From an uncultured Lysobacteraceae bacterium (GTDB lineage: Bacteria; Pseudomonadota; Gammaproteobacteria; Xanthomonadales; Rhodanobacteraceae): DNA of 7,885 bases. The notes under the pieces were generated by a model, which did no database searches, was not told the DNA's origin, and saw nothing but the letters and a program-made list of their open reading frames with translations. The stretch lies in the NCBI GenBank assembly GCA_946480705.1, contig CAMLLF010000153.1, positions 1-7,885 on the forward strand, given 5' to 3'. Positions 1 to 7,885 of the stretch are shown here, one piece after another; the stretch's first letter is position 1, and each line of letters begins with the position of its first letter. The position numbers were made by a program, and so were the translations under genes.

Positions 1-907
1 GCGTGCGCAGCGGATGGCGGCGCGTCCAGCGATGCCGCAGGTCGAACAGCAATTCGTTGCGCGCGATCACGCGCGCGACTTCGGTTTCGTCGTAGTAGCG
101 GCGCACCGTGCCGCGATGCTGGTGGTGCGCGTGCGAGGCCGGGCAGAACACGAGCTCCCAGCCTTCGCTCCAGGCGCGCACGCCCCAGTCGGCGTCTTCC
201 CAGTAGAACGGGTTGTAGTCGCGCGACTGCGCAACGTAGCGGCGCAGCACGGCCGTGCGGCACAGCGAGCTGCCGCCGCCGGGATAGAGATTGCCGCGTG
301 CGACGCCGAGGCTGCCGGGATCGCGTTCGTAGACCTCGGCGAACGCCGGGTTCTCATGGAAGTCCGACCAGCCGGTTTCTTCGCGACGGCGTGCGGGATC
401 GGTGAAGAAGATCTGCGAGGTGACCGCGAACACGTGCGCGCCGCGGTAGGGCAGCAGCTGCGCGAGCGCGTCGGCGTCCAGGCGCATGTCGCTGTTGAGC
501 AGATAGCTCCAGTCGTGACGCGCGGCAGCCAGCCCGGCCTCGATCGCGCCGTTGTAGCCGAGGGCACCGGCATGGAACTGCCAGTCGTGACGCGGCCAGC
601 GCTCGATCAGCGCGGCGTAGTCGGCACGCGGCGCGCCGTTGACGACGACGACGACCTGGCTCGGCTCGCCGATGCGCGCGAGCGCGGCGTCGAGTGCGGC
701 CAGCGTGTCGACGAGGAGATCCGGCGTGCCGCGCTCGGGCACGATCACGCTGATGCCGCGGCCGCGTTCGCCGCGCGCGACGAGCGGCGGACCGGGGCGC
801 CGCCGCGCGAGCAGGTCCGCACCGAACAGCGCCGCGGCGAGCGGCAGGTGCGGCAGCAGGCGGACGGCGGCGGTGAGGAGATTCAGCAGGCGCCTCACAC
901 CAGCCAT
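1..907 (-). CDS. Family 2 glycosyltransferase, C-terminus cut by window edge
   Basis: The open minus-strand frame encodes 302 residues without a stop and leaves the window, so the C-terminus is missing. It should transfer a sugar from a nucleotide-activated donor to a glycan or lipid-linked acceptor at the inner membrane. Seen: a hydrophobic, Leu-rich N-terminus (about 4-33) that may associate with membrane; the start of a GT-A Rossmann core, ISVIVPERGTPDLL (52-65); a beta strand VVVVVNG (85-91); the DxD-equivalent NSDM (138-141); PGGGSSLCRTAVL (209-221); YWEDADWG (235-242), the usual place of the catalytic acidic residue; and HHQHRGT followed by an RN pair (260-284). This order fits rhamnosyltransferase-like GT2 enzymes, but donor and acceptor cannot be told. 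The ATG at 907 overlaps the upstream gene by 13 bases. A GTG at 898 would give a GTGA overlap and better spacing to GGCGGA. Both starts imply translational coupling. Confidence 0.88.
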   Translation of the reverse strand, partial: MAGVRRLLNLLTAAVRLLPHLPLAAALFGADLLARRRPGPPLVARGERGRGISVIVPERGTPDLLVDTLAALDAALARIGEPSQVVVVVNGAPRADYAALIERWPRHDWQFHAGALGYNGAIEAGLAAARHDWSYLLNSDMRLDADALAQLLPYRGAHVFAVTSQIFFTDPARRREETGWSDFHENPAFAEVYERDPGSLGVARGNLYPGGGSSLCRTAVLRRYVAQSRDYNPFYWEDADWGVRAWSEGWELVFCPASHAHHQHRGTVRRYYDETEVARVIARNELLFDLRHRWTRRHPLRT

Positions 908-1974
908 TCCGCCGCGGGCAGCGACGCGGCGCGTCCGTTACGCGCATACCAGCGCAGCGCCTGCTCGGCGAACATCGCGCACCAGACATTGGGCTGCGGC
1001 GCGTCGACGTCGACGCGGAACGGCAGGCGGCCGTCTGCGCCGACGCGCGCGCAGAGCGCGGCGGCGACGCGTTCGACGTCGGCGCCGTCCGCATCGCCGG
1101 TCAGCAGCAGCACGCGCAGCGTCTGCGCGAGGATGTCGCTGCGCGGCACGCGGGAATCTTCGGCTTCGGGCAGGTTGCCGGCGGCGTCGGCCAGCGCAAG
1201 GCAGCGGCGCGCAAGCGTCGCGATCGCCACGCCGCAGTCGGGTTCGGCAACGAGCATGCCTTCGGCGAAATACAGCGTCGGATGCAGCATCTGCAATGGC
1301 AGCGTCGCGATCGAGCTGCGATGGCTCTGGGCGAGATCGCGGCAGGCCGCGGCGAGTGCGGCGGGCAATGCGACGTGACGCGCGGCGAGTTCGACGCGCG
1401 AACTCGCCTTGACCTCGAACGGTCCGCCGAGCGTCGACCAGCGCGGTGGCAGTTCCACGCCGGATTCGGTGCGCGCGGCGCGGATCGTGTGCGCGCCGGT
1501 CGCGTCGGCGTCGACGAAGCGCGCGAGTTCCTCGACGAGACGCGCGACGGCCCGATGCGGCGAGGCGATCAGCCCGGTCTCGTGCGCGGCGCAGAGGCCG
1601 CGCAGCAGCATCGCGAGATCGAAGAAGAACACGGCGCGATTGCGCCAGTCGTCCGCGTCGCTGCCGTCGACGTAGGCGCGCGTCGCCGGAACCGCGCCGT
1701 CGTCGAGCACGCGCGCGGCCCAGTCGGCGGCCGCCGCGGCTGCCGCGCCAAGACGCGGATCGGCGTCGCCGCCGTGGGCGGATTCGGCGAGCCAATGCAG
1801 GTAATAGCCGGTGATTTCGGGATAGACGTAGCGCGCCGCGCCGTCGTTGTCGAACGCGCCGAAGATGCCGCCGGCGTGCGGGCCGCGCGCGCATTGCACG
1901 CGGCCGCCGAGCAGCCAGCCGCGCAGGCGCGCCGCCGACTCGTCGCAGCGGTCGATCAGGGATTCGGGAGTCAT
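895..1974 (-). CDS. Unrecognised 359-aa protein, possible alpha/alpha-toroid glycan enzyme
   Basis: I do not recognise a named family. The ATG at 1974 is chosen because AAGGAAG lies five bases upstream; the frame stays open further upstream, but that part is low-complexity and overlaps the wecB-like gene. The product has no signal peptide or clear membrane span and looks cytosolic. It is made of amphipathic, Ala/Leu/Arg-rich helices separated by aromatic, Gly-containing loops: GGIFGAFDNDG (35-45), YPEITGYYLHWL (51-62), VFFFDLAMLLRGL (115-127), RWSTLGGPFEVKAS (178-191), HPTLYFAEGML (231-241), SDILAQTLRVLLLTG (279-293) and LPFRVD followed by PQPNVWCAMFAEQALRWY (317-343). Repeated helix pairs with aromatic loops suggest an (alpha/alpha)-barrel such as those of glycosidases, lyases or sugar epimerases; this is inference from pattern only. 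Acidic candidates include D42, D44, E53 and E238. Position between a UDP-GlcNAc epimerase and a glycosyltransferase suggests a role in glycan assembly or modification. Confidence 0.85.
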   Translation of the reverse strand: MTPESLIDRCDESAARLRGWLLGGRVQCARGPHAGGIFGAFDNDGAARYVYPEITGYYLHWLAESAHGGDADPRLGAAAAAAADWAARVLDDGAVPATRAYVDGSDADDWRNRAVFFFDLAMLLRGLCAAHETGLIASPHRAVARLVEELARFVDADATGAHTIRAARTESGVELPPRWSTLGGPFEVKASSRVELAARHVALPAALAAACRDLAQSHRSSIATLPLQMLHPTLYFAEGMLVAEPDCGVAIATLARRCLALADAAGNLPEAEDSRVPRSDILAQTLRVLLLTGDADGADVERVAAALCARVGADGRLPFRVDVDAPQPNVWCAMFAEQALRWYARNGRAASLPAAEWLV

Positions 1975-1978
1975 GCAA

Positions 1979-1985
1979 CTTCCTT
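1979..1985 (-). promoter_or_regulatory. Shine-Dalgarno for the 359-aa protein gene
   Basis: On the minus strand AAGGAAG lies five bases before the ATG at 1974. It is the clearest ribosome binding site in the window and fixes the start of this gene, which could otherwise be extended upstream in frame as far as 2334 inside the wecB-like gene. Confidence 0.8.
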
Positions 1986-2053
1986 GTGAGGCTCGCGCGA
2001 TGGTAGCCGCTCGACGTGGCAAAGCGCAGCGCCGTCGCAGCGATTCGATGCGA

Positions 2054-3163
2054 CTAACCGGTAAAACCCGCAATGACCCGCGCGATGCGTTCGCCGCTGC
2101 GGCCGTCGCCGTAGGCTGCGTCGGGCGTGAACGCCAGCTGCGCCGGCGGCGGCGCCGCCAGCAGCCGGTCCGCTTCGGCGACGATGCGGTCGGTCCGCAG
2201 CGGCACCAGGGTCGCGGCGCCGAGCGCGACGCTTTCCGGGCGCTCGGTGTTTTCGCGCACGACGAGTACCGGCGTGCCCAGATACGGCGCTTCCTCCTGG
2301 ATGCCGCCGGAGTCGGTGATCGCAAGGCAGGCACGCGCGAGCACGGCGATGAACGGGCGGTAGTCGAGCGGGTCGACGAGGCTGATGCGCGGATGCGTCG
2401 ACAGATGCCGGCGGATGCGATGGCCGACCGTCGGATTCGGATGCACCGGGCAGACCACGCCGATGTCGGGATGCCGCGCGAGCAGTTCGAGCACGGCGGC
2501 GCAGACGAGGTCGAGACCGCGGCCGTAGTTCTCGCGGCGATGCAGGGTCAGCGCGATCAGGCGCGGCGTGTCGGGCAGGAAGGGCAGGGCCAGAGGTCGC
2601 GTGTCCTCGACCTGTTCGCGCAGCAGATCGATCACGCTGTTGCCGACCGGGAAGATGCGCGCGTCGGGCACGCCTTCGCCACGCAGGTTCAGCGCGGCCT
2701 GCCGCGTCGGCGCGAAATGCAATTGCGCGATCGGCGCGATGCGGCGGCGGAACAGTTCTTCGGGAAACGGCCGGTACGGATGACTCGTGCGCAGGCCCGC
2801 TTCGACATGGGCGAGCGGCAGGCCGAGATCGCGCGCGGCGAGCGCCGCGGCATAGGCCGTCGAGGTATCGCCCTGGCTTACGACGAGCGTGCTGCGTTGC
2901 GCGCGCGCGATGTCGCGGATGCGCACGCGCAGCGCCGACAGCGCATGCGACAGCGAGGCCGCGGCGATCTGCCCGGCGGAAAGATCGCAGGCGAGGCCAA
3001 GCTGGCCGAAGGTGCGCTCGACCATGGCCTCGTGCTGGCCGCTGTTGAGGAGTTGCGTGTCGAGCGCGGGCTCGGCGCGCAGCGCGCGCACGATACTCGC
3101 GAGCTTCAGGCATTCCGGCCGCGTGCCTGCGACGACGAGAACGCGGCGGCGCGGCGGCGTCAT
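2054..3163 (-). CDS. wecB: UDP-N-acetylglucosamine 2-epimerase (non-hydrolysing)
   Basis: The 369-residue product interconverts UDP-GlcNAc and UDP-ManNAc in the cytosol, supplying ManNAc-type units for surface polysaccharides. Length fits the family (E. coli WecB is about 376). Seen: N-terminal GTRPE (13-17), SGQHEAM (41-47), QGDTST with D99, HVEAGLRT with E121, PEE with E135/E136, LHRREN with H208, PVHPNP (239-244), DSGGIQEEAP (284-293) and RENTERPE (303-310). By alignment from memory these cover the acidic and histidine residues implicated in catalysis in E. coli WecB (D95, E117, E131, H213) and the UDP-binding C-terminal Rossmann domain. The usual PEExNR reads PEELFR here, so it may belong to a divergent branch. 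The ATG overlaps the peptidase stop as ATGA, with only a weak upstream GGGCGG, so translation is probably coupled. The symbol reflects family function; a capsule-cluster paralogue is possible. Confidence 0.93.
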   Translation of the reverse strand: MTPPRRRVLVVAGTRPECLKLASIVRALRAEPALDTQLLNSGQHEAMVERTFGQLGLACDLSAGQIAAASLSHALSALRVRIRDIARAQRSTLVVSQGDTSTAYAAALAARDLGLPLAHVEAGLRTSHPYRPFPEELFRRRIAPIAQLHFAPTRQAALNLRGEGVPDARIFPVGNSVIDLLREQVEDTRPLALPFLPDTPRLIALTLHRRENYGRGLDLVCAAVLELLARHPDIGVVCPVHPNPTVGHRIRRHLSTHPRISLVDPLDYRPFIAVLARACLAITDSGGIQEEAPYLGTPVLVVRENTERPESVALGAATLVPLRTDRIVAEADRLLAAPPPAQLAFTPDAAYGDGRSGERIARVIAGFTG

Positions 3164-4962
3164 GGCGTCGCGCCGCCCAGCGCCGCGCAGCGTGCGGACA
3201 GCCAGCGCTGCTCGTCGGCGTCGAGCAGCGGCGCGAGTTCGGCCTCGACCTTGGCGTGATACCAGTCGAGCCAGTCGCGTTCGCGCGCGCTGAGCAGCTC
3301 GATCTCGATCGGGCGCACGTCGATCGGACAGAGCGTCAGCGTGTCGAACGCGAGGAATTCGCCGAACTCGCCGTCGCCGGCCGGCACGGTCGCGATCAGG
3401 TTCTCGAGACGTACGCCGTGGCGGCCGGGCCGGTAGATGCCCGGTTCGTTGGACGTGACCATTCCCGGCGCCAGTGCTTCGCCGGTCTCGCCGGGTACCG
3501 GCGGACGTATCGCGTGCGGACCTTCATGCACATTCAGGAAATAGCCGACGCCGTGGCCCGTGCCGTGGCCGTAGTTGATGCCTTCGGCCCAGATCGGCGC
3601 GCGCGCGAGCGCATCGAGCTGCTGTCCCGTCGTCCCGCGCGGAAAGCGCGCGCGCGACAGCGCGATCATCCCCTTGAGCACGAGCGTGTAGTCGCGCCGC
3701 TGTTCGCCGGTCAGCGCACCGAGCGCGATCGTGCGCGTGACGTCGGTCGTGCCGCCTTCGTACTGGCCGCCCGAATCGACGAGCAGCAGCCCCTCGGCGG
3801 CGAGCGTCGCGTAGTGCCCGTCCGTCGCGTGATAGTGCGGCAGCGCGCCGTTGGCCATGTAGCCCGCGATCGTCGCGAAGCTTTCCCCGACGAAACCGGG
3901 CCGCGCTTCGCGCTGGCGCTTCAGTTCCGCGGCGATGTCGAGTTCGGTCAGCACGCGCGAGCCCAGCGTCGTTTCGAGCCAGATCAGGAAACGCACGAGC
4001 GCGACGCCGTCCTCGCGCATCGCGTCGCCGATATGGCGCAGCTCGGCCGGCGTCTTGATCGCCTTGAAGCGCTGGCTCGGATTGAGCTGCGGCACCAGGG
4101 TGACTTCCTCGGCGATCGCGGCGGCGAGCGAGTGCACGACGCGGCGCGGATCGAGCAGCACCGCGTCGCCGGCACCGAGCGTCGCGAGCGCGGTCTTCGC
4201 CGCGGCGTAGTCGGCCAGCACGATGCCGTCGGCGCCGAGTCGGCGGCCGAGGTCGGACGGAATCTTGCCGGCCGGCACGAACAGGATCGCGTTGTCGGGA
4301 CCGATCAGCAGATGTGCGAGGAATACCGGGTTGTACGGCACGTCGCTGCCGCGCAGGTTCGTGATCCAGGCGACATCGTCGAGCGAGGACACGAGATGGT
4401 GTGTCGCGCCGGCGGCGGCCATCGCCGCGCGCACGCGCGCCAGGCGTTCGCTGCGCGTCGAGCTGACGTAGCCGGGGTCGTGCTCGCGCACGCTGGCGGC
4501 GGGCAGCGGCGGACGGTCGGTCCAGACGTCGTCGACGAGGTCGAGGTCGGTGCGCAGCGCGATGCCGCGCGCGGACAGCCGCGGCCGCATGACGTCGTGC
4601 ATCGCGACCGACAGCACGTCTCCGGGAACGGCGACGGTCTGGCCGCGGACGAGCCGTTCGCAGAGCCAGTCGAGGTGTTCCGGCGACTGCGCGGCGCCCA
4701 GCCGCATGAGCCGGATCCCGCTGCCGGACAGTTCCTGCTCCGCCTGCTCGAAATAGCGCGAATCGGTCCAGACTCCGGCGAAATCGGCCGTGACCACGAG
4801 CGTGCCGGTCGATCCCGAGAACCCGGACAGCCAGCGCCGCGTCTTCCACCGGTCCGGCAGGTATTCCGACAAGTGCGGATCGGCGGAAGGCACGACCACG
4901 GCGTCGACGCCGTGCTGCTGCATGGCGGCGCGCAGGTCGCGCAGGCGTTCGCTGGTGCTCAT
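3160..4962 (-). CDS. Xaa-Pro aminopeptidase (aminopeptidase P, M24B)
   Basis: This cytosolic dimetal peptidase should release N-terminal residues preceding proline. The 600 residues match the long, three-domain form (human XPNPEP1-like) rather than the roughly 440-residue E. coli PepP. Two creatinase-type N-terminal domains span about 1-310: SADPHLSEY (26-34), SGFSGSTGT (46-54), WTDSRYF (65-71) and the second-domain motif WITNLRGSDVPYNP (199-212). The M24 pita-bread domain follows (about 315-535), with metal ligands D396 (LLVDSGG), D407 (GTTDVTRT), H470 (GHGTGHGVG), E506 (SNEPGIY) and E520 (RLENL). H376, H466 and H479 are spaced as the catalytic and substrate histidines of XPNPEP1. A C-terminal M24_C segment ends with WLDWYHAKVE. 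The ATG at 4962 is preferred because the protein then begins SERLRDLRAAM as in relatives; a TTG at 5001 adds only 13 poor residues. No clear Shine-Dalgarno is seen. It leads the leftward gene string, but a link to glycan synthesis is not evident. Confidence 0.95.
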   Translation of the reverse strand: MSTSERLRDLRAAMQQHGVDAVVVPSADPHLSEYLPDRWKTRRWLSGFSGSTGTLVVTADFAGVWTDSRYFEQAEQELSGSGIRLMRLGAAQSPEHLDWLCERLVRGQTVAVPGDVLSVAMHDVMRPRLSARGIALRTDLDLVDDVWTDRPPLPAASVREHDPGYVSSTRSERLARVRAAMAAAGATHHLVSSLDDVAWITNLRGSDVPYNPVFLAHLLIGPDNAILFVPAGKIPSDLGRRLGADGIVLADYAAAKTALATLGAGDAVLLDPRRVVHSLAAAIAEEVTLVPQLNPSQRFKAIKTPAELRHIGDAMREDGVALVRFLIWLETTLGSRVLTELDIAAELKRQREARPGFVGESFATIAGYMANGALPHYHATDGHYATLAAEGLLLVDSGGQYEGGTTDVTRTIALGALTGEQRRDYTLVLKGMIALSRARFPRGTTGQQLDALARAPIWAEGINYGHGTGHGVGYFLNVHEGPHAIRPPVPGETGEALAPGMVTSNEPGIYRPGRHGVRLENLIATVPAGDGEFGEFLAFDTLTLCPIDVRPIEIELLSARERDWLDWYHAKVEAELAPLLDADEQRWLSARCAALGGATP

Positions 4963-4991
4963 GGACGAGGCGGTTGGCGGGTCAGCCGGCC

Positions 4992-5020
4992 ACGCTAGCA
5001 AGCCGGCCGATGCCGCACAA
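4992..5020 (-). promoter_or_regulatory. Candidate promoter for the Xaa-Pro aminopeptidase gene
   Basis: On the minus strand, TTGTGC (5015-5020) and TAGCGT (4992-4997) are 17 bases apart. They would start transcription about 20-25 bases before the ATG at 4962. The -10 match is modest. A second candidate, TATAAC (5033-5038), is a better -10 but has no recognisable -35. Either would drive the leftward gene string. Confidence 0.3.
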
Positions 5021-5062
5021 GCGTCACCGCAGGTTATATCCGGCCGGACGCGACCGCGGCCG

Positions 5063-5078
5063 GCCGCCGAGAGGCGGC
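5063..5078. repeat. Small GC hairpin in the divergent intergenic region
   Basis: GCCGCC, then a GAGA loop, then GGCGGC form a perfect six-base-pair stem with a GNRA-type tetraloop. No T-run follows on either side, so it is not a standard intrinsic terminator. It lies upstream of the proposed pyrG start, between the two divergent promoters. In DNA this rich in G and C it may be chance. Confidence 0.3.
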
Positions 5079-5094
5079 GGCTGAATGCCCGCGG

Positions 5095-7885
<2,791 letters not shown>

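Noticed and set aside
14..1378. 454-codon plus-strand open frame at the left edge
   Set aside because: It is antisense to the glycosyltransferase and the 359-residue protein, crosses the boundary between both, and has no motif of its own.
2000..2028. Possible minus-strand promoter (TGCGCT, 17 bases, TACCAT) in the 79-base gap before the 359-residue protein gene
   Set aside because: The -35 matches only two bases of the consensus; too weak to call, although a secondary promoter here cannot be excluded.
1975..2334. In-frame N-terminal extension of the 359-residue protein to 479 residues
   Set aside because: The added part is low-complexity, overlaps the wecB-like gene, and ignores the strong Shine-Dalgarno before the ATG at 1974.
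1847..3259. 470-codon plus-strand open frame opposite the epimerase gene
   Set aside because: It shows no recognisable domain and a low-complexity composition. The opposite strand carries all the epimerase motifs.
3256..4998. 580-codon plus-strand open frame opposite the aminopeptidase gene
   Set aside because: It is an antisense shadow caused by high GC and codon bias. The translation is Arg/Gly/Ala-rich without motifs, while the minus strand encodes a complete M24B enzyme.

Overview
This is a very GC-rich bacterial chromosome segment with strong codon bias. It most resembles a Xanthomonadales (Lysobacterales) type gammaproteobacterium. The basis is the pyrG-kdsA-eno gene order, a KdsA of the Cys-containing (IAGPCVIES) type without the insertion I remember from betaproteobacterial KdsA, and a reconstructed CTP synthase length close to 554 residues. 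This placement rests on recall of the families, not on a search.

Left part, minus strand (positions 4962 down to 1): a tightly packed gene string reading leftwards. It begins with a 600-residue Xaa-Pro aminopeptidase (M24B). That gene overlaps a UDP-N-acetylglucosamine 2-epimerase (wecB-like) by ATGA. After a 79-base gap with a strong Shine-Dalgarno come an unrecognised 359-residue, helix-rich protein that looks like an alpha/alpha toroid, and a family 2 glycosyltransferase that runs off the left edge. The last three look like the start of a surface-glycan module: a sugar-nucleotide supplier (UDP-ManNAc), a possible glycan-modifying protein and a transferase.

Middle (4963-5151): a divergent intergenic region with a plausible TAAAAT promoter for pyrG, a weaker candidate for the peptidase, and a small GC hairpin.

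Right part, plus strand (5152 to 7885): pyrG (CTP synthase), kdsA (Kdo-8-phosphate synthase; ATGA overlap with pyrG) and the first 85 codons of eno (enolase). This is a housekeeping operon joining pyrimidine, LPS-core and glycolytic functions.

The main anomaly is in pyrG. About 77 bp are missing near position 5643, which removes the conserved substrate-binding block before QHSVKEL and shifts the frame. The N-terminal frame then meets no stop and runs into kdsA, producing an 806-residue open frame that is not a natural protein. pyrG is normally essential, so this is either an assembly or sequencing error or a real lesion covered by another copy. No RNA gene, CRISPR array, insertion sequence, phage or obvious defence system is visible. 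The least explained real gene is the 359-residue protein at 895-1974.
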